60,197 nt of DNA from Chromera velia. Lineage: Eukaryota > Sar > Chromeraceae. This document shows positions 24,734-35,372 of this stretch, piece after piece; position 1 is the stretch's first letter, and every line of letters begins with the position of its first letter. The notes under the pieces are model-generated. The model made no database searches. It was not told the origin of the DNA and was given only the letters and a program-made list of their open reading frames with translations. The stretch covers positions 1-60,197 of the forward strand of contig JAHBMJ010001901.1 of the NCBI GenBank assembly GCA_018398765.1, in the 5' to 3' direction. The position numbers and the translations under genes are program-made.

Positions 24734-25072
24734 TGATCGTCAACAGCGACTCAAGGCCTAGATACCACAGTTTTTTGATTCTTTTTTCTCTGGGTCGGAC
24801 TCTGTATATGCGCTAACATATTATAGTACGGGAATTCATCGTTATTATCATCATCATTATACGCCATCACCATTGGCCTCCTTCTAGATTTCTAACTACT
24901 TCTACCGATTGATGAATGTGGAAAGAGTCTTTTGTAAACGGTAGAGTTTTAAAAGGGAATGGTGCGTTCTGGCTACCAGATTACTCAGTGGTGGTTTCAC
25001 AATCTGAAGACGAAACGTGAATTCAAACTTTTCTGTTATTTTTTGCCATGACGGCGAAAGTGTATGAAGATG

Positions 25073-26925
25073 TACGTTGAACTAGAGACAGCTATCGTAT
25101 CGATATCGTATCGGTATCGGTATCGAAGTATCGATTAGCAGTTCTTTCTCGAGCGGCCAAGTATCGGTTAGTATCGGCCTGCTTAGAGCTTGTGAAGGAC
25201 TAGCTGGGTTAATATGTGGCAAGGCGCGTACCGGGCGGCCCGGGCCGGGCCTCGGTGCTCGAAAACCGGGCGTGGCCTGGCCCAGTAACAACATATACCC
25301 GGGTATTATACCGTCCCCAACCGGCTTGTCAAGCCATGTTGGCATGATGTTGCGGAACCAGCTCTAACGTGCATGCATGCACTGAATTCAGCCTCAGCAG
25401 CCAGAACAGCCCGACTTGGCTTTAAGGCAAGAGTGCATATACACTGCATCCGATCTAACAGAGCTTCATCATTTCCGTTTTCTGAACAAAACCGCTTCTA
25501 GATAGATAGAAATTTTATTTCTTCAGCATGCAGAGTTGCTTGACCTGTTGTTGCCCTGTCAGAGTTGGCTCACTGACCAACGTCTAAACAGCTCAAGGAC
25601 AGTAATCTTAAAAATCGTCTTTCTACAGTGTTGTCTCTTCTTTTTATGCCGTCTTGGAGCTTCAGGAGTGACCGGATCGACCAGGATATCAACATGGGCG
25701 AACTGAGATTCGGAAAGGTCAGTCACGAGTGAGATCACTGTCATTCGATGACATCCATACTCTGCCATTGAAGCTTGCCACTTTACCATTGATGTTCAAC
25801 CACTGAACATACCTCTGATGACCTCATCTTTTACAAAATTTTGCCACTTGGCGACTCGCTGCTCATTTTTCGACGTTGACCTAGCTTCCAGCAATGGTTC
25901 GGTCTTCACACCCTTTGAATCACAAAACACACACCAGGACCATCTATCTGTTTCCCTGTGGGAACCTTTGTAGTCCAACGTGTTTGTCTTGGTCTCCTTC
26001 ATGCAGAAGGAACTCCTAATACCATAACTTTAAAGCAGTGCTGTTTTCGTTTTTTTGGAACTGGATTTGCCCTCCCGGGAATGACCGGTGAGTTTGTCAC
26101 TTATGCCTGCTCTATAGAGGAAAGAGAGGGCTTCCCCAAAGTCTAGAAAGCTAAAGAGTGTCTCACCATGGATGTATTCCACCAAATTGTTGCAGCTTTG
26201 AAGTCTCAGCTGGCCGTTTTGCATATTGGTTGATTTTTATGGAGATGCACACATATACAGATAAGCATACAGAGTGCTACACACTATCAGACCTTTGACC
26301 TCAATTTCCTCTTCACTCCGCTCGCTGAGTATCAACCACCACATTGCTCAAGAAAGTCCAACCTAAGCTGCTTGCTGTGTAGCTTGTGCTTTCTTTCTTC
26401 TTTGTGCTGCAAATCTACATGGTTCCTTCATGAGTGTAAAATAACATGTGGATGTCTGCGTTTTACTGTAAATTTTGTATGCATTCACTTGTATTTGGGT
26501 GATTTTGGCATACGCATCAGAATAAAATCGAGTCTAACAGTTTGTGTTTAGCATAAAATTTCTAGGAACGAGGTGTTGATGAAGTCATTCTCAATCTCAT
26601 GATGCGTTGACTCTCTTTAAAATTAAGGGGGGGGTTAGGAGGGCGAAGCCCCCCTTATAGTTTGGCCTTCTGAACGTTTTGGAGCCCATTTTCTAAGTAA
26701 AGTCGACTCTTTAAAAACATAAGATTTTTGTAAAAAGTTTACAGTTTTACGAATAATACTGTTTGTACTAGGTTTTAGCCTTGTACGCTAAAAATGTTGA
26801 TTGATTGATTGAGTTATGTCAGTATCGAAATTATTGACGATAACCCCTTTTTTTAGAACATTAAATTCCAATACGATACCGATTCGATACCGATATGATA
26901 CGATAGCTATCCCTACGTTGAACTA
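25073..26925. mobile_element. 1.8 kb terminal-inverted-repeat transposon with 12-bp target duplication
   Basis: The 12-mer TACGTTGAACTA occurs at 25073-25084 and again at 26914-26925. Between them the element 25085-26913 (1,829 bp) has inverted ends of consensus GRGAYAGCTATCGTATC, followed on both sides by imperfect TATCGGTATCG repeats. The interior is AT-rich, with a GC-rich patch at 25225-25285 and a short G-run/C-run hairpin near 26626-26658. Only short minus-strand ORFs are present (76 aa at 25559-25789; 68 aa at 25796-26002 with a Cys/Lys-rich stretch), so it is probably non-autonomous or decayed. A TSD of 11-12 bp is nearest the Mutator-like range; hAT elements give 8. The superfamily is not established. 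Confidence 0.75.
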
Positions 26926-27720
26926 CATTCCATTCGGTCTGTATTGCATAGGGATGCGGCGTAGCGTATATTGAACGTACGTGTTACATGTACGTTGCAT
27001 AGAATGCTGCAATAGAATGCGAAGTGTTGCTAGAAGTGTTGTATGCAGAGAGGAGATAACGGCTTTCTCTGCACTCAGACATTCGTTGCAGCCATACAAA
27101 GAAAGCCACGATCCCTCTTTATATCTATGTGTCCCTTATAGGCAGAGAGAGTTTTTTTCGTTTTTGAATGGGAAATACCTAGTAACATGTAGTGTATTAC
27201 AACACCTAAAGAACCATCCAAGAAATGCTAGCAGTTACTTTTATTATAACAATACACGTCTTCTTTTGATTTCTATTTATTTTTAAGTTCTATTACTGTT
27301 CAAACTGTTCTAACTTAGGGGTATCACAGAGAAAAAAAAAGAGTAAATAACTCTCTTTGTCAGATATTTTTTTTTTCTTTTTTTTTTGTCTAAAACAACT
27401 GTTGTTTAGCTGTTGCACATGTGTTGCACAAGTGTTGTAAGGTGTTGCAGACCAAGAAAAAAAAAAAGAAAAAAAAAGTAAATAACTCGTTTTTCTAGAG
27501 ACTTTTTTTCTTTTTTTTTTTTTGTTGTGACATGCCTAGGTTCTAACTTAGAATATAAAGAAAAAAAAGAAAAAAAAATATAATTTCACAATTTTTCAGA
27601 GTTTGAGAAATTGGTCTCATTACGGAATTTTAAGTGGGATATATATTATCAAATTGGGGACAATTTCTCTTTTATGACATTATAACTTATACAAGTTAGC
27701 TATATATAGAAGCCAAAATC
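26926..27720. other. AT-rich spacer with A/T homopolymer clusters
   Basis: No gene is visible. Poly-A/poly-T runs with the shared phrase GTAAATAACTC appear at about 27334-27352 and 27476-27490, flanking a block of GTTGTT/TGTTGCAC short repeats (27395-27450). The style resembles the AT-rich island at 8360-8640, but in the opposite orientation. It may be a degenerate repeat family. Confidence 0.4.
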
Positions 27721-28238
27721 AAAGTGGCAGGGGGGGGNGGGGGGGGGGGGGTTATTCAGAATTCGTGTAGGGGCAGCTCGGAAATTCAGATTCCGGGTGT
27801 TCTGCAGGGCTTTCGGGGGGGTGCTACAGGGAAGGGAAGGGAGCATGGGATTGGAGGAGTTCAGTCTAGAGGCAGAGAGTCATTCCACTCTCCCCTTGTC
27901 ATCCATCCCCCTCCACCCGTGCATGGGGGGGGACGGAACGAAGTCGAGTGCATGAGGAGGGGCGGGACTTACCTAGAATACCTATATAAATTCGGCCTTG
28001 GGGGGGAGAGGAAGGGAAGGAGGGAAAAGGGAGGAAGGGGTGGGGGGTAAGCTCAAGGATCTTACCATTCTTTGGTCCTCCACTCTGGCTGCGGAAGGGA
28101 GGAAAAAGAAAAAGAAGAAAAAGAAGAAGAAAACAAGGGAAGGGAAGGGAAGAGGGATGGAGACGGATATGGTGATGGGGGATATGAGCGCCGAGAGGCA
28201 GAGAGAGAGGGCACAGAGAGCGGAGAGACGGATATAAG

Positions 28239-28346
28239 AAAACATACGCTTTATTATGGGTCAGACAAGAGCAGACAGCAAGGCGGCGAGGCAAGCACTA
28301 AAGAACGAAGGGGGGGATGTTGTGAACACCATCGTCAGCCTCACCT
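28239..28346 (+). pseudogene. NAC-alpha-type UBA domain-like segment
   Basis: Read from the potential acceptor AG at 28237-28238, the frame gives IRFIMGQTRADSKAARQALK and then GGDVVNTIVSLT. This resembles the C-terminal UBA domain of nascent polypeptide-associated complex alpha (spacing of the MxQ, SxxKA, ALK, DxVNxIxxLT positions). A TTC-repeat Ser tract follows at once and then a stop. No NAC core domain is visible upstream. It may be a captured or pseudogene fragment. The likeness rests on reading by eye. Confidence 0.35.
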
Positions 28347-28402
28347 CTTCTTCTTCTTCTTCTTCTTCTTCTTTTTCTTCTTCTTCTTCTTCCTCCTCCT
28401 CG
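28346..28402. repeat. (TTC)n microsatellite
   Basis: A trinucleotide TTC run reads as poly-Ser on the plus strand and poly-Arg/Lys on the minus strand. It directly follows the UBA-like segment. Confidence 0.9.
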
Positions 28403-29528
28403 GCACTCTGGCCAGCGGAGGGGGGACCACAAGGGGGGATGGGAGGCGATGGGAGGGAAGCGGAATGAGGGGACAGAACTGGGGGATGTGAAGATGACTG
28501 GAGTGGAGGGCTCCGGGAAGAAGATGAATGGAAGGAGGGAAGGGGACAGGGACATAGAGAGAAGAGAGGCTAAAGCCGAGACGCAGGGAGTCCGGGTCCC
28601 AGCAGGGACAGCCCTGGAAGATTGAGCCCCCGCTGAGAAGCATGGAAGGCAGCCGAGGGAGAGTGAGGACGTGGGAGGGAGGGCAGAAATAAAGGGGCTA
28701 GCTAAACCAGAGAAAGCCACCCCTGACGCGAAGGTGCAGAAGTTCTCCATTGTAACTCCAGAGTCGGACATGCAGATTGACACCCCGGGGCCCATAGAGC
28801 AGCAGCAGTAGCAGCAGTCTTTTTTCCTCCCCCGGGTGTCCCCTATCTCTCCGAGGGGGGAGGCGCCGAGGCGGTGTTGGACACTATAATCAGACAGGGG
28901 CCACTGCCGCAGAGAGCCCTCAATGATGATGGAGCTGGGGCGTTAAGGGTGCTGGAGGGGGTACGGGGGGGAGGGGATAGAAAGAGCAGGGGCAAGAAAG
29001 GGAAGAAAGGGGGGGGCGCAACTTCTCCTGTTTGTTCCTTCTCCCTGGCTCGGAAGTTCGTCTTGTCGTTCTTTGACCCCTGCAGCCCCTCCACAATGGA
29101 CGCAAGATAGGGGTGTAAAATCTCTTTTGGCCGGGGGGGGGGGACCCCGTCAGCGGAGCAGGTAGGAGCCTGCCCGACGAGGGGGCCCCGTCCTTCGGAT
29201 GGGGCTAGAGAGCACGAACGGGGGGGGAGACCCGGGGGGGGAAAGGGCACGCGGAGTTCGTGCGCGCAATCAAAATTAATTTTTCGAGTCTGTCACTGCC
29301 CCGCCATGCCCCACCTTCTGTGAACAGTCGCTTTCTTGTATGGTTGTTCTGTTTTCTCTTGCCTTATACTGCTACTGACTGTGATGCCCTCACACCGCTC
29401 ACTGCTGCTAATTTTGCTACTCAAGCCCGGACCCCATTGAGATCGCTGATCCGTTGCCGACCATTAATTTTTTCATTGTCTTTCCCTCTGAAGCCCTTTC
29501 AAGATGCTGTGAAGATTCGTACTTCAAA

Positions 29529-29732
29529 ATGTCTTTTTTCAGATTCTCTCCGAAGCGGAGTGCGGACCATGCTGCTATAACAAGCAAGCCTGGCCCGAAC
29601 ACAAAGAAAAGCCGACCGGAGATGAAGGAAGATTGGGACCGTGCCATAAAACGGAACCCCGATCTAAAAGTTAATTTTATTCAAGTTACAAAATGTTACA
29701 AGAAGATTTTAGCTAGAATTTCAGAAGTTTAA
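29529..29732 (+). CDS. Small hypothetical basic ORF, doubtful
   Basis: A 67-residue reading frame begins at ATG 29529 (MSFFRFSPKRSADHAA) and ends at TAA. It is rich in Lys and Arg and has no recognised motif. It sits in a repeat-rich region with no supporting splice structure, so it may be a fragment of the same decayed element as its neighbours. Confidence 0.2.
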   Translation: MSFFRFSPKRSADHAAITSKPGPNTKKSRPEMKEDWDRAIKRNPDLKVNFIQVTKCYKKILARISEV

Positions 29733-31084
29733 GTATGTTTTGAGTTGGAGTTGAGAATAGTTTAGGCTTTATGAAGGTCATCATCTAGGTTATCTTCATG
29801 ACCTAGCACTTTTTCTCACCTAGAGCTTTCCAAACGGGGGGGTTCCCATTCACAGGAGTCTGATCTCCTTAGAGCTTGAACGGGGGGGACCCCGTCGGAT
29901 CTGGAGTCCTAAGAGCTCGAACGCACCCCCCCCTCCCGTTCTTATACCCCTATAACGCAAGGACTCGAGGTCCCCCTGGACCTCGTCAGCGATTCTGACT
30001 CCAATTTTGGGGGATCAAATTTTTGAATCCTTAACGCCCTCGCCTATGGCCCTTCCGGAGTCTCTTGCTCCTCCCCCCTTGCAGGCTCTCTCCCTCCTCC
30101 TCTCTTTATCTTTTGGAGGCAGGAGGCAGAGGAAAGGAAGAGGCTTCGGATGGAACACCTCCACCAACAAGAGGCACTCGACAGCGGGGAAGATAGAGGA
30201 AGAGAAGATAAGAGAAGGAAGAAGGAGAGGTCATTGAGGGGGAGTATGTCTACAGTGTTGAGGAGGGGAGGATGGTCCCTGCCGGCACTAAAAGGACTCC
30301 GAAAGAATAAAAGAAGTGGGAGGAAGAAAGAAGGAGAGAAAGAGATGACTTTCTTGAGGAGCAGGGGGAGGTCTGGCCAGGGGATGGACCTGCCGCCTCC
30401 TCTTCCTCCTCGTCCACTGTCTCAGGCCAGGGAGATGGTAAGGGCCCCCCCTGGTCGGGAAAGGGGGAGGGGGGGGGGAATCGAAGGAGGTCAGTGCCTA
30501 GATTTCTTTTTTGTTCCTCCATATTCCCCTCCCCTGCTGCCTTCTGCTTCTTCTTTCCGCTCTACTGATTCTTCTCCCCTCCTCCTTTCTTATTCTGATG
30601 TCACTAAGAAAGCCTCGTTGACTGAAAGATTGAAAAAACGAAAGAAAAGGTTAGACAAGCAGAAAGGGGTAAGGGTAAACATCAGACAGACAGACATACA
30701 GATAAGCATTAGTAGATTTCTTCCCTCTCCCCTTTGTGCTGATCCCCCTGCTGTGAAGGACGGATTCCTTTCTTGTGATGAGGTGGAGGCTCTCATGCAG
30801 GTCACTGTGCATGAGCAACCCTTCACCCCGGTAAAGAGGGGGGGTAAAAAGTTAAAGAATAAAAGGAACCCTTTATCCTCTCTTTCTCCTCAGTCTGAGA
30901 AGAAAGAGCCCTTTTTTTCATAGTACTTTGCTCCTTTTGCACCTGATGATGACTGCATTTTATATCTTTCTTCTTTTTGTAGGCAGGAGAGTGCAGGAGA
31001 GAGCCACGACCAGAAGGACAGGGAACAGAGAAGAATGAATGACAGAAGGAAGGGGACAAACATCGAACCTTCCGATCCACAGCA

Positions 31085-31690
31085 CTTCATTTCATCTTCG
31101 TTTTCTCCCCCACTTCCTCCTCTTTCTCCTGCCTCTGCTACTTTTTTCTTCTTTTCCCCTTCTCCTGGTCCTGGTGTGGGTAAGAACAAGGGTGGGAACG
31201 GACAGGGAAGGGAGGGGGGGGAGGGACCAGTCCACCAGGGGGATCTTTCGTCCTCTTTTTCGTTTTCTTCTTCTCCTTTTTCCTCTTTTTCTCCTTCTTC
31301 TTCTTCTTCTTCTTTTTCCTCTTTCTCTTCTTCTTTTCCTCCTTCTATCTGTTCCTATCTTGCTTTGAATGATTTACAGATACCGATTTATGACTCCATA
31401 CATTTATCCTCCTCTTTTTGCTCCCGAATGTAGACTGACAATGTTTGCGGCGCCTATGACACAGCCAGAAGGGAGGGGGGGCGAACGTCTATCACAAGGC
31501 TGGCCGGACTTTCCCCTCCCCCTTTCGAATCTTCCGATCGACAGAAGCACTTCACTTCATCTTCGTTTTCTAGCTTCGTTTTCTCTCCCACCTCCTCCTC
31601 CTTCTTCTTCCTCTCCTGCTTTTTTCTTTTCCTCCCCTTCCCCCGGACCTGGTATGGGCAAAAATAAGGGTAAGAAAGGACAGGGAAGGG
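31085..31690 (+). repeat. Imperfect direct duplication of a 130-140 bp unit
   Basis: The stretch 31085-31215 and the stretch 31548-31690 share the same order of CT-rich sequence, a GGTCCTGGTRTGGG/GGACCTGGTATGGG core, and a shared AAxAAGGGT...GGACAGGGAAGGG end. Both translate to SPGPGxGKNKGxxGQGR. The copies are diverged, so the event is old. Confidence 0.6.
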
Positions 31691-31959
31691 TATGGCAGCC
31701 TATATTTCTAGAAATGATTTAAAAAATCTGTTCTATAGTTCTTTTTCTATCGTTACAACGTCTTTTTACACAAAGTTTCAGCTTCTAACTCCTTACAAAT
31801 TATGAGAACGAGTTTTTTACGGAAATACGCCGCTTTAGGGAGGCAAAAAGCACCCCACTCGCCCCCGGCATACGCATCGGTTGGCCATTCAAATGGTGGA
31901 TCTGACTCCACCCCCACCTCTTCACTTATTGCTAGACTTGTTAATGCATGCTGGTCTGC

Positions 31960-32356
31960 CTAAGAAGGGGAAGCGCCCAATGTAATAAACTCAGCAAAGG
32001 TAAGAGTAGTTTCATCTATCTCCGTCTCCATCTCTCTTGGTGCATGCCGCTCTGTAAGAGAAGAAGCAGAGCCCAGCGCAAAGAAGTCCTCATAATCAGA
32101 GGAAACTAGATTAGAATCTAAAGGAGGGCCCTCAGACAGTGGGTCAGCAGGTTGTCTTTCACCGAGAGCCATGAAGTTTCATTAGAAGTTGCGAGCAAAC
32201 TCCTCGAACAACAGTGTTACTGAAGAGAGGGGTTCTGCCTCCATCGCTGGGAGTTAAATTGGTGGTCGAAGCCTGCACTATCGGAGAATTTTTGTCAAGC
32301 TCAGGCGACCAGACAGTAGGTGAACCTTCCCCGGCCCACAATTCGCCAACCGCCAT
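31960..32356 (-). CDS. Two short overlapping minus-strand ORFs, hypothetical
   Basis: ORFs 32356-32159 (65 aa) and 32172-31960 (70 aa) overlap by 14 bases. The second is acidic (DSNLVSSDYEDFFALGS). Neither has a recognised domain and no splice signals were assigned. They could be exons of one decayed coding unit or chance ORFs. They lie between the coding relic and the copia element. Confidence 0.2.
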
Positions 32357-32895
32357 ACAGTCCTGGAGTTGTAGATGCTGAACATCGAGGTCCCCGGCCG
32401 GCTGTTAGGACCTGTCAAACTCAACTCTTTACATGATATCTCGGAGAAGCGGTCAAAACCTGAACACTAAGAACACGACAAATGGCGACAGGTGCAGATT
32501 ACACTATATCATGTACACTAAAATAATGACACCAATTTAGGTGTGAAACATACAATCAAGCTAGCTGCATATATCAATCAGAGTGAGAAGATCGTGCCGT
32601 TTTGCATCGTGGACTCGATCAGCGATCGTCACTCTCGCAACCCCTTCACTCATGCGGATGGAGCTGGCCTTTGTCTACTCCGATCGTCGTTCGTGCCTTT
32701 CAGCCGTTGGTCTTCACTGGGGGTCGTGGCCGTGGTTCCTTGACCTAGGAATTAAACGCAGGCTTTGCCTTAGGTTTACGCTTCTAGGGATTGAACCTAT
32801 GCCGTCGCCCCTAAGACTGGGCGATGAGCTCAATATCATCATCTTTGTCATATACATGGGCGGCGCCAAGATTAAGCCCTGATATGGAGCCTTGG
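32357..32895. other. Spacer upstream of the LTR retrotransposon
   Basis: No gene is seen. A B-box-like GGTTCAATCCC on the minus strand near 32783-32793 is discussed under rejected items. Confidence 0.3.
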
Positions 32896-33354
32896 TGTGA
32901 GAGTAAACGCATGCATCCAAGCGTGCGTCAGGTGGGCACCGAGCGTTCTGCGAGTGCGCCAGCCATCCGCGTGAGTGAAGAGTATTGCAAGCGGCGTGAA
33001 CGCATGTTTGAGTGCATTAGCGTCTGACTCCTTGATCGAATAGTGAGGCTGTACGAAGGCTTGGTCTGCTCAGTCGGTTCATGATAGAGAGCATCTTCAG
33101 ATAGCAGTCTGATCAGTCTGTGTGTCACGTTTGGAGCGTCGAGGTCCTGCGCATTGGATCGAACACGCGGTCTTTGTTTAAGTGAATTTTAGATTGCCGT
33201 CTCCTTGAATTTCTCTGTTGTTACTGAATGGATTTTCCTGTCTGAACTGAGGACTGCGACTCGGTAGGTCAGACTTCCCGTTTAGTTGTTTGAGCGTTAC
33301 CCATTTTTGTTACCTGACTGTTCTAGTCTGTTCTAGGTAACGTTTACCGTAACA
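32896..33354 (+). repeat. Left (5') LTR, 459 bp
   Basis: It begins TGTGAGAGTAAACG and ends CGTTTACCGTAACA, so it has TG...CA ends within a short inverted repeat. It aligns along its whole length to 43212-43660. It carries one extra 10-bp TTCTAGTCTG duplication near its end, explaining 459 versus 449 bp. Confidence 0.93.
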
Positions 33355-33358
33355 AATT

Positions 33359-33376
33359 TGGTGCTCCCAGGCAGGC
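33359..33376 (+). other. Candidate primer-binding site
   Basis: TGGTGCTCCCAGGC starts four bases after the LTR. A TGG start is expected for pairing with a tRNA 3' CCA. It does not match the TGGTATCAGAGC initiator-Met type common in plant copia elements. The priming tRNA was not identified. Confidence 0.6.
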
Positions 33377-33450
33377 ACTTCAATTTTTCCCTTGATCTGC
33401 ATTGATCTGTCTCCTGATTCCTCTTCTGTTTTTTCGCTGTTCCTTCCAAC

Positions 33451-34593
33451 ATGGCGAATGCATCTGCTGGCAGTGCACGCGGTGCTTCAGGCATACAGAC
33501 GATCAAGTTACCTGATCTGCACTGGGTCAATCCTTTCGAGTGCAAGGTCTCGTTTGCAACCGTTCTGTCGTCTAAGGATGAGAACCTCAAGGCCATCTTC
33601 CGGAAGGAGTTTCGGCTCTGGAAAGAATCGCACAAGGCGACCGCCGAGTGCATGCTGGCCGCCAAACACGTTCCGGATAAGGCGGACCAGGTGTCCCTTT
33701 GGAAGCTTTCCCTCCTCCGGGGTCTGAGGAAGGACCCTGACCTCGTTCATGAGGTCTCTATTGCTATGGGAGAGGGGAAGGAGTGTGCCAATCTCTTGGA
33801 GGCCATCTCTGACGTAGCCACCGAGAAGAAGGAGATCGGTGCAAAGTCCTCTCGGGAGAAGCTCCTTGCTCTCCGAAGGAATTTGGGGAAGGAAGACATT
33901 GTGTTTGCCGTCGGTCGTCTGAAGAAGTGCCTCCAAGATGGAGGCAAGGCAGGTTACACTGCACCCGACGACCTGAAGAAGAGGGCCCTTGAGAATGTAC
34001 TCACCAAGTTTGAGTACACTGATGCCTCGGAGAAGGCCGCCGAAAAGCATGACAAGAAGATCGCTGCGTTGACATACAATGAGATTCTTCCTTTCGTTGA
34101 GAGGAAGGTAGAGGCGGCAGAGTTGCTTGCAGTGAAAGTCGCCATCGAGGGGTAAGGTTCCCGTTCCTCCTCTTCCCATCCCCATCATGAGTATGGGGCA
34201 GCTGCCTCAGGTTTGCGTGGGGGGTCTGGAAAAGGGAAAGGGGGGAAGGAGAAGAAAGGAAAGAAGAGGGAGACATCGTTTCAGTCTTCAGGAGACAGAG
34301 ACGGAAATGCAGGTGCCGCTGCTGCTTCCAGTCAGGGCGGCTCGAGTTTATCCTCCCGCCCCTTTCCTAACTGCAGGCACCTGAAGCACTATGACGAGGC
34401 AAAGGGTTGCCCCGCCAAGAATGTCAGGTGCTCTGTCCCCAGATGTAATCAGACGGGGCACTATACCAAGTGCTGTCCGCTGAAGAAACAGAAGCAGCAG
34501 CAGGCAGCAGCTGCAGGGGTGAGGGTGCAGAAAGGGACCATGTTTGAGCTCCGTGAGGTTCCCCAGGGGACTTTCACGGACCAGGATTTTTAA
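33451..34593 (+). pseudogene. gag: copia gag (capsid and zinc knuckle), one internal stop
   Basis: The frame opens at ATG 33451 and runs 234 codons to TAA at 34153. The same frame then continues to 34593, so one nonsense codon splits it. The first part is a helical, Lys/Glu-rich capsid-like protein. The second part is a Gly/Lys/Ser linker followed by a Cys/His cluster ending CSVPRCNQTGHYTKCC (about 34420-34475), a zinc knuckle of form CX4CX4HX3C rather than the usual CX2CX4HX4C. Gag packages the element RNA into particles. It ends at a T5 run, after which the adjoining frame is open into the protease side. Confidence 0.8.
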
Positions 34594-35137
34594 ATAACCC
34601 CTGGGCCGCCCCCTCCCAGTTCCAGTCCAGCCGCTGGGGGGGGGCAGGGGCCAGTGAGAAGGCTGGCAGTGGGCGTTTCGTGAGGGCAACCTTGCGAAAT
34701 GCCGAGAAGAGGGGGTGGGAGTTTGGCGGGGAAACGGATGAAGTGAGAGTCGTTACGTCTGTTGAGAACTGACTGTACTGACAATTGAAACTTTTGTACT
34801 GGAAAGTGACTTTGAAAAATTTAGTTTTTAAAACATTAAAATAGATAGTTTAACCTTTAAACTAATTGATTTTCATAATTTATTTAAGACTATTTAAGCT
34901 TAGCAAGATGTTTAAAAAATGAAATAAAAAAATGTATATATAGAGTATATATTTTTTCAAAACCATAAATTGTCTGGTACCTATTATCGTAAATTAACGC
35001 TAAGACGAAAACATAATAAGAAATGCATCTGAATGGCTCTGAATCGATCTGATTGAAGCATTTCTTCTCATGATCATAACTGTTTTATTTTCAATTCATA
35101 TGAGGCACTGCTCAACGGTGGGCGTGTCCGGGGTAGG

Positions 35138-35216
35138 NNNNNNNNNNNNNNNNNNNNNNNNNNNNNNNNNNNNNNNNNNNNNNNNNNNNNNNNNNNNGGG
35201 GGGGGGGGGGGGGGGG
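35138..35216. other. Assembly gap (60 N) followed by a G19 run
   Basis: 60 Ns span 35138-35197 and 19 Gs follow. The round number suggests a sized scaffold gap at a poly-G sequencing stop. Confidence 0.95.
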
Positions 35217-35372
35217 CATCTCAGTATATATCAAACATGCACACCCGTGAACGCCACCTGCAGAAATACGTGCACACAAATAGAAAGTCAGTCGAATCGC
35301 CAGAATACACATAAAAGCATGCATGCAAACACAACCTGTATCTTTAATTTGCATCAGAATGATACATGAAAG

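Larger units (their letters stand above)
27721..31722 (+). pseudogene. Repeat-rich region with a broken coding relic
   Basis: Plus-strand segments of protein-like sequence alternate between frames and are cut by stops and G-run indels, so no intact gene can be drawn. Examples are the UBA-like piece at 28239-28346, a segment reading KVQKFSIVTPESDMQIDTPG near 28730-28790, GAEAVLDTIIRQGPLPQRAL near 28860-28925, a 68-codon ORF at 29529-29732, EGEYVYSVEEGRMVPAGTK near 30240-30296, and a K/R-rich ORF ending at 30923. Poly-G tracts and GGGGGACCCCGTC phrases recur (29136, 29882). It could be a decayed retroelement ORF1 or a dead host gene. I recognise no reverse transcriptase or other diagnostic domain. 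Confidence 0.35.

Noticed and set aside
32764-32830. tRNA-like segment on the minus strand with a B-box-like GGTTCAATCCC
   Set aside because: No acceptor-stem pairing and no proper D-arm can be formed, and the anticodon arm would need an 8-base loop. At most it is a degenerate tRNA-derived repeat.
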